NCBI GenBank assembly: GCA_026125625.1
Contig: JAHCKU010000014.1
Coordinates: 1 to 19,711 of the forward strand
Origin: Burkholderiales bacterium
GTDB lineage: Bacteria > Pseudomonadota > Gammaproteobacteria > Burkholderiales > SHXO01
Length of the DNA: 19,711 bases
Direction of reading: 5' to 3'
Position numbers and translations under genes: made by a program. Under the pieces are notes generated by a model that was not told the DNA's origin, did no database searches, and worked only from the letters and a program-made list of their open reading frames with translations. Shown piece after piece: positions 7,027 through 15,088 of this stretch (positions within the stretch are counted from its first letter, which is position 1; every line of letters begins with the position of its first letter).

Positions 7027-8469
7027 ATGTCCGAAGTTCGAGAATCCGCCGCACCGGAGAGCGTTCAGGAGCATCTGCGCGAGATCCAGGCGATGCTCGA
7101 GAAGCAGCGTCTGGTCGAGAATCTCGTGCACAAGCAGGAGATGCCGCGCCACGATCTGGTGGAATCGCTGGTGCACAAGCAGCATTCGGCCGAGCTGCAG
7201 AAGAAGATCGAAACCCTGCATTCGGCCGATATCGCCTACATTCTCGAAGCCCTGCCGCTGGACGAGCGTCTGGCGGTGTGGGATCTGGTCAAGGCCGATC
7301 GCGACGGTGAGATCCTGCTGGAAGTCTCCGAACCGGTACGCGAAACCCTCATCGCGTACATGGAGCGTGCGGAGCTGGTGGCGGCGGCCGAGACGCTGGA
7401 CACCGACGAGCTGGCCGACCTCGCCCCGGATCTGCCGGAGGACGTCATGCAGGACGTCTTCCAGGCTCTGCCGGTGGAGGAGCGCGAGCAGCTGCGCTCG
7501 GCCATGTCCTACGACGAAGATGCCGTGGGCGCGCTCATGGACTTCGACCTGGTCACCATCCGTGAAGACGTCACCCTGGAAGTCGTGCTGCGCTACCTGC
7601 GCCGCCTGGACGAGCTGCCCGATCACACCGACCAGATCTTCGTGGTGGACCGGGCCGAATACCTGAAGGGCGTCCTGCCGATCAACACGCTGCTGGTCAA
7701 CGATCCCGACCGGCTGGTTGCGGAGGTGATGAAGACCGACGTGCTGCGCTTCAGGCCATCGGACAAGGCGGAAGACGCAGCGCAGGCCTTCGAGCGCTAC
7801 GATCTGGTGAGCGCCCCCGTCATTCATGACAACGACAAACTGGTGGGGCGCGTCAGCGTGGACGCGGTGCTCGATTACGTGCGCGAAGCGGCGGAGTACG
7901 ATCGCCTCAAGCTGGGCGGTCTGCGCCAGGAAGAGGACATCTTCGCCTCGGTCTGGGCGAGCGCGCGCAATCGCTGGACCTGGCTGGCGGTAAACCTGGT
8001 GACTGCATTCGTGGCCTCGCGTGTGATCGGTGTGTTCGAAGGGTCTATCGAGAAGCTGGTGGCGCTCGCCGCGCTCATGCCGATCGTGGCCGGCATCGGC
8101 GGCAACTCCGGCAACCAGACCATCACCATGATCGTGCGTGCCCTGGCGCTCGGCCAGATCAGCCAGGCCAACGCGCGCGCCCTGGTGACCAAGGAGATCG
8201 CTATCGCCCTGCTCAATGGCGTGGTCTGGGGCGGCATCATCGGAGTGTTCGCCATGCTTCTGTACCACAGCATTCCGCTGGGACTGGTGATGACCGCAGC
8301 GATGACGCTCAACCTGCTGGTGGCAGCGCTGTTCGGCGTCTTCATCCCGATGTTGATGTCCAAGCTCGGGCGCGATCCGGCGGTGGGCTCGAGCGTGCTC
8401 ATCACCGCCATCACCGACAGCGGCGGGTTTTTCATCTTCCTGGGAATGGCCACCTTGTTCCTGCTGTGA
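7027..8469 (+). CDS. mgtE: Magnesium transporter MgtE
   Basis: This 480-residue inner-membrane Mg2+ channel has the complete family layout. The N-terminal helical domain (about 55-165, with HSADIAYILEALPLDERL and LAPDLPEDVMQDVFQALP) precedes two CBS domains (about 170-290, ending VIHDNDKLVGRVSVDAVLDYV). A connecting helix leads to five membrane segments (about 320-480). The signature GGNSGNQT is at 358-365, and D464 in ITDSGGF is the conserved acidic residue expected to face the ion path. The first 50 residues carry a doubled LVExLVHKQ motif, which I recall from Pseudomonas MgtE as well, so it is not a local oddity. The cytosolic domains gate the channel by Mg2+ binding in characterised homologues. 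It is preceded by a structured leader. Confidence 0.96.
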   Translation: MSEVRESAAPESVQEHLREIQAMLEKQRLVENLVHKQEMPRHDLVESLVHKQHSAELQKKIETLHSADIAYILEALPLDERLAVWDLVKADRDGEILLEVSEPVRETLIAYMERAELVAAAETLDTDELADLAPDLPEDVMQDVFQALPVEEREQLRSAMSYDEDAVGALMDFDLVTIREDVTLEVVLRYLRRLDELPDHTDQIFVVDRAEYLKGVLPINTLLVNDPDRLVAEVMKTDVLRFRPSDKAEDAAQAFERYDLVSAPVIHDNDKLVGRVSVDAVLDYVREAAEYDRLKLGGLRQEEDIFASVWASARNRWTWLAVNLVTAFVASRVIGVFEGSIEKLVALAALMPIVAGIGGNSGNQTITMIVRALALGQISQANARALVTKEIAIALLNGVVWGGIIGVFAMLLYHSIPLGLVMTAAMTLNLLVAALFGVFIPMLMSKLGRDPAVGSSVLITAITDSGGFFIFLGMATLFLL

Positions 8470-8562
8470 CAGGCTCGGGAACGGGCGGACGCGCAATCGG
8501 GTCGAAACACGACATCCGGCAGCGCTCCACGCCCGTATAGGAAGGTGTACGCACAATCGATC

Positions 8563-8568
8563 GAGGTG
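8563..8568 (+). promoter_or_regulatory. Shine-Dalgarno site of msrP
   Basis: GAGGTG lies 5 nt before the ATG at 8574 and supports that start. The preceding 100 bp contains TATAGG at 8536-8541, which could be a -10 box, but I see no matching -35. Confidence 0.5.
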
Positions 8569-8573
8569 CAACG

Positions 8574-9524
8574 ATGCTGATCCGACACCCTTCCGACATT
8601 GCGCCGTCCGAGATCACGCCGCGCGAAGTCTATCGTCACCGCCGTGCCTTCCTGCGCTCGGCCGGGCTGCTGGCTGCTGCTGCCGGGGCGGGCGGCTTGC
8701 TGACCTCCACTGCGCCGGCGCGCGGCGCGACCAGGCTCGCCGGGCTGCGCCAGAGTCCTTTCAGCACGGACGAGGCGCAGACGCCGTACAAGGATGTCAC
8801 CACCTATAACAACTACTACGAATTCGGCACCGACAAGGACGAGCCGGCCGACAATGCGCACACCTTGAAGACGCGGCCGTGGACGATCGCGATCGAGGGT
8901 GAAGTCAGGAAGGCGTATAGCATCGGGGTCGAAGAGCTGCTCAAGCTTGCGCCGCTGGAAGAGCGCATCTACCGCATGCGCTGCGTGGAGGGCTGGTCGA
9001 TGGTGATCCCATGGGTCGGCTACAGCCTGAGCGAGCTGATCAAGCGCGCGGAGCCGACCGGCAACGCCAGATTCGTGGAGTTCGTGACCCTGGCCGACCC
9101 CAGGCAGATGCCGGGACTGGCCTACCCTGTCCTGAAGTGGCCTTACGTCGAAGGCCTGCGCCTGGACGAGGCCATGCATCCGCTGACCCTGCTGTGCGTG
9201 GGGCTGTACGGCGAGCTGCTGCCGAACCAGAACGGTGCCCCGGTGCGCGTGGTGATTCCGTGGAAGTACGGCTTCAAGAGCGGAAAATCGATCGTCAAGA
9301 TACGCTTCACCGCCACCCAGCCGCGCACCGCCTGGAACATCGCGCAGCCGCGTGAGTACGGGTTCTACTCCAATGTCAATCCGCAGGTGGATCATCCGCG
9401 CTGGAGCCAGGCGCGCGAGCGGCGCATCGGTGAATTCCGCAAGCGTCCGACGCTGATGTTCAACGGCTACGCCGAGCAGGTCGCTTCCCTGTATGCGGGC
9501 ATGGATCTGAAGAAGAACTTCTGA
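8574..9524 (+). CDS. msrP: Periplasmic methionine sulfoxide reductase catalytic subunit MsrP (YedY)
   Basis: MsrP repairs methionine sulfoxide in periplasmic proteins using a molybdopterin cofactor, taking electrons from MsrQ. The 316-residue protein has a Tat signal (R23-R24 in RRAFLRSAG, followed by an Ala/Gly-rich hydrophobic stretch to about 50). The sulfite-oxidase-fold core includes TYNNYYEFGTDKDEP, RPWTIAIEGEV, and MRCVEGWSMVIPWVGY, in which C137 is the molybdenum ligand. The segments GLAYPVLKWPYVEGLRLDEAM and PVRVVIPWKYGFKSGKSIVKI are family hallmarks. Length is close to the E. coli protein (about 334 with signal). It overlaps no neighbour and is followed 4 nt later by msrQ, so the two are one operon. 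Confidence 0.96.
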   Translation: MLIRHPSDIAPSEITPREVYRHRRAFLRSAGLLAAAAGAGGLLTSTAPARGATRLAGLRQSPFSTDEAQTPYKDVTTYNNYYEFGTDKDEPADNAHTLKTRPWTIAIEGEVRKAYSIGVEELLKLAPLEERIYRMRCVEGWSMVIPWVGYSLSELIKRAEPTGNARFVEFVTLADPRQMPGLAYPVLKWPYVEGLRLDEAMHPLTLLCVGLYGELLPNQNGAPVRVVIPWKYGFKSGKSIVKIRFTATQPRTAWNIAQPREYGFYSNVNPQVDHPRWSQARERRIGEFRKRPTLMFNGYAEQVASLYAGMDLKKNF

Positions 9525-9528
9525 GCCG

Positions 9529-10179
9529 GTGCAGCGGGTGAGGCCTCCCCTTCGCTCCGACCGGAGCGCATGGATCAGACGCGCGGTCTTCGTGGCCTGC
9601 CTGCTTCCGCTCGTGCGGCTGGCATGGCTCGGTGCGCAGGGTGGCCTGGGTGCCAATCCGATCGAATACATCACCCGTTCCACCGGCTGGTGGACGCTCA
9701 GCTTCCTGATGATCACGCTGTCGATCACGCCGCTGCGCCGCCTGACCAATCTGAACTGGCTGCTGCGTCTGCGCCGCATGTTCGGCCTGTTCGCTTTCTT
9801 CTACGCCGCGCTGCACTTCGGCATCTACCTGTGGCTCGACCAGTTCTTCGATTGGACCGAGATCGTGAAGGACATCGCCAAGCGCCCGTTCATCACCGTC
9901 GGTTTCGCCGCTTTCGTCCTGCTGCTGCCGTTGGCGGCCACCTCCACCAACGCCATGGTCAGGCGTCTCGGGGCCAGGCGCTGGCAGCTGCTGCATCGTC
10001 TGATCTATGTCATCGCCATTCTCGGCGTGGTCCACTTCTGGTGGCTGGTGAAGAAGGACATCACCGAACCGGTGCTGTTCGCCTGTGTCCTCGCCGTACT
10101 GCTGGGGGCGCGGCTGGCCTGGCGGATGCGCAAGGCACGCACGGGGGGCGACACCTTGCCTTCTGCGGTGCCGCGCTGA
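9529..10179 (+). CDS. msrQ: Heme-containing inner-membrane subunit MsrQ (YedZ)
   Basis: MsrQ is the membrane cytochrome b that passes electrons from the quinone pool or a flavin reductase to MsrP. The 216-residue product has about six hydrophobic segments and the conserved histidines H96 (AALHFGIYLW), H156 (LLHRLIY) and H169 (VVHFWWL). Their spacing of 60 and 13 residues equals that of E. coli MsrQ H91, H151 and H164. The start is a GTG 4 nt after the msrP stop. A second in-frame GTG at 9538 is possible, and neither has a strong Shine-Dalgarno sequence, so coupling to msrP translation is likely. Downstream it converges on the patatin gene with a 42-bp gap. Confidence 0.94.
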   Translation: MQRVRPPLRSDRSAWIRRAVFVACLLPLVRLAWLGAQGGLGANPIEYITRSTGWWTLSFLMITLSITPLRRLTNLNWLLRLRRMFGLFAFFYAALHFGIYLWLDQFFDWTEIVKDIAKRPFITVGFAAFVLLLPLAATSTNAMVRRLGARRWQLLHRLIYVIAILGVVHFWWLVKKDITEPVLFACVLAVLLGARLAWRMRKARTGGDTLPSAVPR

Positions 10180-10221
10180 GCGGTCCCTGCGCGGTGCAAT
10201 GCAGGCATGCTGCGGGAATCT

Positions 10222-12477
10222 TCAGTAGAACTTCCCGAGATAGAAGTAGATTGCACCCAGCTTCTCGTCGAGCGCACGTCCGTACGCGAGGTAGAACGGA
10301 CCCAGCGCCGAATCCCCGCCGATGAACACGGCTGCCGCCGGCAGCAGACCGGCATCCGAAGCGCCATCCAGCCGGTCGTAGACCTGACCCATCTCGAGCG
10401 ACAAGCCCACATACAGTCCCTTCAGCAGCACCGGCACGTGGGCCAGGCGATAGTAATAGGAGGCGCGGCCGAGGATGGACTTCTGCCCCTGCAGCTGATC
10501 GATCAGATAGCCCGACAGGTTGAACAGTCCGCCCAGATACTGCAGGTCGTAGATCGGCAGGTCGCCGTCGATGGCGCCGCCCCCGCTGAGCTCCAGCTGG
10601 ACGGTATGCGATCCCACGCTGAACGCCGTCAGGGCGTCGAAAGCAACCTTCTGATATTCCTCGTCCGCACCCAGAGCGGAGAAGGTGTGCAGGTACGTCC
10701 CGCTCACGGAATAGCCCTGCCGCGGGAAGCTGGAGCTGTCCAGGCGATCGGCTGCGAACCTCGCCACCAGGCCGCCTGAGGACAACCGCGCCTCCGGAAA
10801 CAGCGGGATCGCTACGCTGGGGATGTAGTGGTAATTGATGCGCTGCAGTCCCAGACGCAGCTCCGCGTAACCGGGGAAGGTCCAGCCGACGTCGATCTCG
10901 CCGCCCACCGACTGGATCCGATAGTTCGCGACCGGATCGTTGCCGATGAACAGATTGCGGCTAGTCTGGCTGACCGCGAGCGAGGGCGCAATGAACAGCC
11001 CCTGGCCCTGCAGAACGGGCTGGTACAGCTCACCGCTCAGAGCCGTGTTCTTGCCGAGCGAGAAGCCGCTGCGCAACTCGCCTCCGAGGCGGTTGAGCCA
11101 AGTGCGCCGATAGCTGCCGAGCAGATTGAAATAGGTGTCCTCCTTGAAATCGGTTGCCAGCTGCAGGCCCAGGCGCAGGTAGCCCGGCCCCCACGGCTTC
11201 TCGCGTGGCGTGATCACCAGCACGCGCTCGCCGTCGGGTTGATCCTGGTAGCGGTAGTCGATGCGCTCGTAGTCGCCCTCACCGAGCAATGTGCTGATCT
11301 GATGCTCGACCCGCTGGTCATGCAGTGCGCCTGCACGCTCGTCCGCGGCAAACTTGCCTTTCACGTACGCCGGGTTGACATTGCGCAGGTGGCTGGTGTC
11401 GACCTCGACGCGCGTGCCCTGCGACCGTGCCTGCGAGCGCTGTTGCTGAGCCTCCCGGAACGCCGCGTACGCAGGCGGCGGCAGGCCCAGCGCCGCCAGC
11501 TCGTCCTGCACGGCGCGGGCGGCGTCCTCGCCCAGCGGTACCAGCTCGGCACCCTTGCTGAAATCTCCGCTGGAGAACTTCGTCACCTTCGGAGTGATGA
11601 GCACGTCCTGCGGCTCGAGCGCATCGCGCGACGCGTACACGTTCAAGTCGAGCAGGATGTTCATCATCTGCCGCGCCACAGCGACGGGATTGGCGAGTTG
11701 CGACTCGACCGGCGTGCTGGTGCCCAGATCGACCGCGATGACGATGTCCGCGCCCATCGCGCGCACCGTCTCCACCGGCAGGTTCTGGCGCAGGCCGCCG
11801 TCCACCAGCACCCGGCCATCGATCACCTCGGGCGTGAAGGCGCCCGGAACGGCCATGCTGGAGCGCATGGCGGAGGCGAGCTCGCCCCGGTCCAGTATCA
11901 CCAGCTCGCCGGTGCGCAGATCGGTGGCCACTGCCCGGAACGGTACCTGGAGATCGTCGAAGGTCTTGACTCCGATCGCATGCGTGGTCATACGTCGCAG
12001 CAGCGCGTTGACTTCCTGCCCGGCGAACAGTCCGCTGGGCACCTTGATGCCGTGTTTGCCCACACCTACCTCGAGGTCCCAAAGCCCCCGCATATCCTCC
12101 TGCTTGCGTTCGAACGCTTGATAGCGGCGCGGTCCCGAGTCCTGAAATATCGCGCTCCAGTCGGAGTGCGCCACGATCTCCAGCAGCTCGTCGGGAGACA
12201 TCCCGCTGGCATAGGCGCCACCGACGATGGAGCCGGCGCTGGTGCCCGCGATGCAGTCGATCGGAACGCGCAGCTCTTCGAGCACCTTCAGCACGCCGAC
12301 GTGCGCCCAGCCCTTGCCGCCGCCGCCGGCCAGCGCCAGTCCGATGCGGGGACGGCCGGTCATCTCGCGCGGCTTGCCGCAACTCTCGACCGGTACCTCG
12401 GCAGCGTGGGCCGTGCCCAGCAGCAGCGCCAGCGACAGACACGCCCGGCGCACCACCCTGTGTGGGGGGCGGGGCAC
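10222..12477 (-). CDS. Patatin-like phospholipase with outer-membrane beta-barrel (PlpD-type, type Vd autotransporter)
   Basis: The 751-residue protein combines a secreted phospholipase A with its own outer-membrane barrel. A signal peptide (RVVRRACLSLALLLGTAHA) precedes the patatin domain. That domain has the oxyanion motif AGGGGKG (50-56), nucleophile S80 in GTSAGS and the dyad D226 in VDGG; the Ser-Asp gap of 146 is close to that reported for P. aeruginosa PlpD (S60, D207). A POTRA-like segment follows near 405-470 (LRNVNPAYVKGKF to VLVITPREKPW), then a 16-strand-type barrel ending in the aromatic strand AIYFYLGKFY. I chose the GTG at 12477 because it starts the signal peptide 5 nt after the upstream VOC gene's stop. 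The frame stays open further upstream to 12681 but would there overlap the VOC gene. Operon with the VOC gene is likely. Confidence 0.92.
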   Translation of the reverse strand: MPRPPHRVVRRACLSLALLLGTAHAAEVPVESCGKPREMTGRPRIGLALAGGGGKGWAHVGVLKVLEELRVPIDCIAGTSAGSIVGGAYASGMSPDELLEIVAHSDWSAIFQDSGPRRYQAFERKQEDMRGLWDLEVGVGKHGIKVPSGLFAGQEVNALLRRMTTHAIGVKTFDDLQVPFRAVATDLRTGELVILDRGELASAMRSSMAVPGAFTPEVIDGRVLVDGGLRQNLPVETVRAMGADIVIAVDLGTSTPVESQLANPVAVARQMMNILLDLNVYASRDALEPQDVLITPKVTKFSSGDFSKGAELVPLGEDAARAVQDELAALGLPPPAYAAFREAQQQRSQARSQGTRVEVDTSHLRNVNPAYVKGKFAADERAGALHDQRVEHQISTLLGEGDYERIDYRYQDQPDGERVLVITPREKPWGPGYLRLGLQLATDFKEDTYFNLLGSYRRTWLNRLGGELRSGFSLGKNTALSGELYQPVLQGQGLFIAPSLAVSQTSRNLFIGNDPVANYRIQSVGGEIDVGWTFPGYAELRLGLQRINYHYIPSVAIPLFPEARLSSGGLVARFAADRLDSSSFPRQGYSVSGTYLHTFSALGADEEYQKVAFDALTAFSVGSHTVQLELSGGGAIDGDLPIYDLQYLGGLFNLSGYLIDQLQGQKSILGRASYYYRLAHVPVLLKGLYVGLSLEMGQVYDRLDGASDAGLLPAAAVFIGGDSALGPFYLAYGRALDEKLGAIYFYLGKFY

Positions 12478-12482
12478 CAAGG

Positions 12483-12926
12483 CTATTCGCGTGCCTCGCC
12501 GGAGCGAGGCGCCTGCATGAGCTCGATGCTCACGCCGTCCGGGGCGGCGACATAGCACAGGACCAGGCCGGGTTTGAATTCCCACGGCTCCACTGCCATG
12601 CCCACGCCTTTTCGTTTCAGCTCCGCACAGAACGCGCGCAGATTGCCGTGGTAGGTGAACCCGAAGTGATCGATCCCCCATTCATCGTGGCTGGAGTAGC
12701 CGTCGAAATGCTGCATGGATCCGGTCTCGGCAGGATGCTCCCCTGGTCGCCGGCCGCGTATGACGATGGTCGTGCTGCCGACCCGCACGTCGATCTGCGG
12801 CGCGCCGCGTAGGTTGTCCTGTACCGCGGTGATCTCGCCCCCGAACATGTCCCGATACCAGTCAGCAGCCGCTTGCGGATCGCGACTGATCAAATGAATG
12901 TGATTGAACGCCACCATCTCGCCCAT
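12483..12926 (-). CDS. VOC (glyoxalase/bleomycin resistance/dioxygenase) superfamily protein
   Basis: This 147-residue protein has the paired beta-alpha-beta-beta-beta modules of the VOC fold. The opening strand is FNHIHLISRDP, followed by AADWYRDMFGGE, the second module GIDHFGFTY, and the end strand VLCYVAAPDGVSIELMQ. Likely metal ligands are H9 or H11, H87 and E135. The position where glyoxalase I carries its first Glu (end of the first module, STTIVIRGR) has no acid, so the site resembles the His-His-Glu set of other VOC enzymes more than glyoxalase I. The reaction is unknown. The ATG is well supported by a GGGAGGAG site just upstream. The stop lies 5 nt before the patatin start. Confidence 0.88.
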   Translation of the reverse strand: MGEMVAFNHIHLISRDPQAAADWYRDMFGGEITAVQDNLRGAPQIDVRVGSTTIVIRGRRPGEHPAETGSMQHFDGYSSHDEWGIDHFGFTYHGNLRAFCAELKRKGVGMAVEPWEFKPGLVLCYVAAPDGVSIELMQAPRSGEARE

Positions 12927-12930
12927 GGCT

Positions 12931-12938
12931 CTCCTCCC
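12931..12938 (-). promoter_or_regulatory. Strong Shine-Dalgarno site of the VOC gene
   Basis: On the minus strand the bases read GGGAGGAG and end 4 nt before the ATG at 12926. It is one of the best ribosome binding sites in the window and settles the VOC start. Confidence 0.7.
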
Positions 12939-12979
12939 GTCGGTTCTTACTGCCAGCGCAATGGCATCTCCCTGGTGCA

Positions 12980-13035
12980 GGAAGCGCAGAACAAGTATGA
13001 GGCAACGCGCATCGTGCTACTTGCTCAGCGCTTCC
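12980..13035 (-). repeat. Imperfect hairpin (copy 2 of a dispersed hairpin element) upstream of the VOC gene
   Basis: The 18-nt arms 12980-12997 and 13018-13035 are complementary at 16 positions; on the minus-strand RNA one of the two exceptions becomes a G-U wobble. The loop is 20 nt. Read on the minus strand it begins GGAAGCGCTGAG, contains TGCGCGTTGCCT and ends CTGCGCTTCC. Ungapped alignment with the mgtE-leader hairpin matches 28 of 37 positions from the first GAAGC, and the 3' arms match at 15 of 20. It lies in the 133-bp gap between two minus-strand genes and ends 53 nt before the VOC start. It could be a leader element for the VOC/patatin pair or a terminator for the gene before. Confidence 0.7.
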
Positions 13036-13059
13036 CGAGGATTTTCCCGATGGCCGCCC

Positions 13060-13719
13060 TCAATCGGGCAGTCCCTCGACGTTTTTGCGCAGCTGTGCGA
13101 CCAGCTTCTTCAGCGCAATCGCGCGTTCCTCGCCGTTCCACCACCGTGTGGCCAGTTCCACGCGCGGCGGGCGCGAGGCTGTGCCCACGATGACGTCGCG
13201 TTCGAAGTGCACTCTCGCCTGCAGAGTTTTGCGCAGCGCATCGAGCACATCCTGCGCGTCTTGCACGTCCGGCCGCTCGCGTACGCCGAGACCGTCGTAC
13301 AGCGCGGCGAGCTGACCATGCACGTCGGCGATCTGCTGCGACAGCTCCAGAGAAACCTCCGATGCTGTATGGGGGAACTGTGCATCGGCGAGCACACGGT
13401 CGATGACGTGATCGACCTGCGTCTCGTACTCGCCCAGAGCGACCTGGAGGGTGGCCAGAGTATCGGCAAGGTGTTCACGCTGCGGTGGCTGCACGGCCTG
13501 GATGCGCTCGGACAGCGACTGCAGCAGCGTCAGGTGCATGCTCCACGGCTCGCGCAGCATCGGCTCGGGGATGGCCGGCACGACCTGCGCAATGACCGAT
13601 CCGCACCATAGCCACACGACCGCGTACAGCAACGCCAGCGTGTGTGCGCGCCGTCGTCGCGTGCGCTCGGCTGGAGCAGGCGGATACGGTGGTGCGATGG
13701 CGGCGAGAGCGGTATGCAT
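13060..13719 (-). CDS. Membrane-anchored protein of unknown function
   Basis: I do not recognise this 219-residue protein. The N-terminus is Pro/Ala-rich and basic (PPYPPAPAERTRRRRAH, 11-27), then one hydrophobic segment (about 28-46, LALLYAVVWLWCGSVIAQVV). The rest is mostly helical and rich in Leu, Gln, Glu and Arg, for example LLQSLSERIQAV and ELSQQIADVHGQLAALYDGL, which suggests a coiled-coil periplasmic domain. The segment may be a signal peptide instead of an anchor. The ATG at 13719 is chosen because upstream codons give an unlikely Arg/Cys-rich sequence. It is divergent from alanine dehydrogenase across a gap of about 200 bp and upstream of the VOC gene on the same strand. Confidence 0.7.
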   Translation of the reverse strand: MHTALAAIAPPYPPAPAERTRRRRAHTLALLYAVVWLWCGSVIAQVVPAIPEPMLREPWSMHLTLLQSLSERIQAVQPPQREHLADTLATLQVALGEYETQVDHVIDRVLADAQFPHTASEVSLELSQQIADVHGQLAALYDGLGVRERPDVQDAQDVLDALRKTLQARVHFERDVIVGTASRPPRVELATRWWNGEERAIALKKLVAQLRKNVEGLPD

Positions 13720-13925
13720 GGCGGCTTCACGACGATAAAGCGGGGTCCAATCCGCGCATGGTAGATCACGGTGAAGTCGGCCGCACGCGGGGCGGCGTAC
13801 GCAGCACCGCCGAGGGCGCTCTGCAAACCTGCTTCCGATTTGGCACGATTGCAGCGTGACCGGGCGGGCGGAAACACCCGCATTACCGCGTGGTCGAACC
13901 CCCATTACCTGTCCTCACGACAATC

Positions 13926-15050
13926 ATGTTCATCGGCGTACCGAAGGAAATCAAGGATCACGAGTATCGGGTCGGCATCACCCCGGCGGGCGTGCACACG
14001 CTCGTGCAACACGGGCACGATGTCGTGGTGGAATCGCGAGCCGGGGCGAGTGTGGGATTCACGGATGCGGACTACGCTGCTGCCGGGGCGCGCATCGGAT
14101 CGCAGCGCGACGTATGGCAGGCCGACATGGTGGTCAAGGTCAAAGAGCTGCAACCACCGGAGTATCCCCTGCAACGACGCGGGCAGGTGCTGTTCACCTA
14201 CCTGCATCTGGCGCCCGACCCGCAGTTGCTGGAAGCGATGCTGGCTGCCGGCACCATCGGCATTGCCTACGAAACGGTGACCGATGCCGCGGGCCGCTTG
14301 CCGCTGCTGGCGCCCATGTCACGCATCGCCGGCAAGCTGGCGGTGCAGTCCGGTGCCTGGGCGCTGCAGATGACCAACGGCGGCAGCGGCGTGCTGCTCG
14401 GCGGCGTGCCGGGCGTGCCGCCGGCACGGGTGGTGGTCATCGGCGCCGGCACCTCCGGTCGCAATGCGGTGCGCGTCGCGGTGGGCATGGGGGCGGAGGT
14501 CGCCGTGCTCGACGTCGATACCGCGACGCTGGCGCATATCGAGGACCAGTACGGCAACCGCGTGAGGACCTGCTACTCCCAGGCGCTCACCCTGGCGCAG
14601 CAGGTGGCGGAGGCGGACCTGGTGATCGGCGCCACGCTCACGCCGGGCAAGCTTGCACCCAAGCTGATCGATCGGGCGCTGCTGCGGCGCATGCGCCCCG
14701 GCTCCGCGTTCGTCGACATCTCCATCGATCAGGGCGGCATCGCCGAGACCTCGCGGCCGACCTCACATACCGATCCGACCTACGTGGAGGAGGGTGTGAT
14801 TCACTACTGCGTGCCGAACATGCCCGCGGCGGTGGCGCGTACCGCCACGCTCGCGCTGACGCAGGCCACCATCGGCTACGTGCTCGATCTCGCCGACAAG
14901 GGCTACAAGCGCGCGCTGATGGAGGATGCAGGCCTGTGCAACGGTCTGCAGATCTGCGCCGGACACGTCACCCATGCGGGCCTGGCGCAGGACATCGGGC
15001 GTCCCTGCCTGGCGCCGGATCTCGCGCTGCGCGAGCTGCGCTCCGCCTGA
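13926..15050 (+). CDS. ald: Alanine dehydrogenase
   Basis: The enzyme interconverts L-alanine and pyruvate plus ammonia with NAD(H). The 374-residue product matches Mycobacterium tuberculosis Ald as I remember it along its whole length. R15 (in HEYRVGITPAG), K73 (VVKVKE) and H94 (FTYLHLAP) correspond to substrate residues R15, K75 and H96 there. The NAD-binding VVVIGAGTSGRNAVRVAVGMGA (about 173-194) and FVDISIDQGG with the catalytic Asp follow. The ATG is chosen because homologues begin at M-x-IGVPKE; an in-frame GTG at 13890 would add 12 residues without support. No clear Shine-Dalgarno sequence is present. It converges on the esterase gene. Confidence 0.96.
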   Translation: MFIGVPKEIKDHEYRVGITPAGVHTLVQHGHDVVVESRAGASVGFTDADYAAAGARIGSQRDVWQADMVVKVKELQPPEYPLQRRGQVLFTYLHLAPDPQLLEAMLAAGTIGIAYETVTDAAGRLPLLAPMSRIAGKLAVQSGAWALQMTNGGSGVLLGGVPGVPPARVVVIGAGTSGRNAVRVAVGMGAEVAVLDVDTATLAHIEDQYGNRVRTCYSQALTLAQQVAEADLVIGATLTPGKLAPKLIDRALLRRMRPGSAFVDISIDQGGIAETSRPTSHTDPTYVEEGVIHYCVPNMPAAVARTATLALTQATIGYVLDLADKGYKRALMEDAGLCNGLQICAGHVTHAGLAQDIGRPCLAPDLALRELRSA

Positions 15051-15068
15051 TCCGACCCCGATGATGCC

Positions 15069-15088
15069 GAAGGCGCGCTTGCGCCTTC
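15069..15088. terminator. Bidirectional terminator-like hairpin between ald and the esterase gene
   Basis: GAAGGCGC (15069-15076) and GCGCCTTC (15081-15088) form a perfect 8-bp stem with a GCTT tetraloop. A GCC/GGC pair continues the stem beyond a one-base bulge. It lies between two convergent genes and overlaps the esterase stop codon, as expected for a shared terminator. No long T-run follows on either strand. Confidence 0.65.

Noticed and set aside
7117..7188. Doubled LVExLVHKQ motif in the MgtE N-terminus
   Set aside because: As I recall, the same pattern occurs in Pseudomonas MgtE, so it is an ordinary feature of this subgroup and not a local duplication.
10828..12555. Long plus-strand frame antisense to the patatin gene
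   Set aside because: The minus-strand protein has catalytic motifs, a signal peptide and a barrel end; the plus frame has none and has an Arg/His/Gln-rich composition.
13046..13068. CCCGAT/ATCGGG stem at the end of the membrane-anchored unknown gene
   Set aside because: Six-base arms with an 11-nt loop overlap the stop codon and are followed by A-rich bases on the transcribed strand, so it is not a convincing terminator.
12873..13193. Plus-strand frame across the VOC/unknown-gene gap with a plausible stretch near 12955-13050
   Set aside because: It overlaps both minus-strand genes at its ends, and the stretch is explained by the hairpin at 12980-13035.
13833..13846. TGGCAC and TTGC resembling a sigma-54 promoter before ald
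   Set aside because: The two boxes are separated by only about 2 nt where sigma-54 promoters need about 5, so the geometry is wrong.
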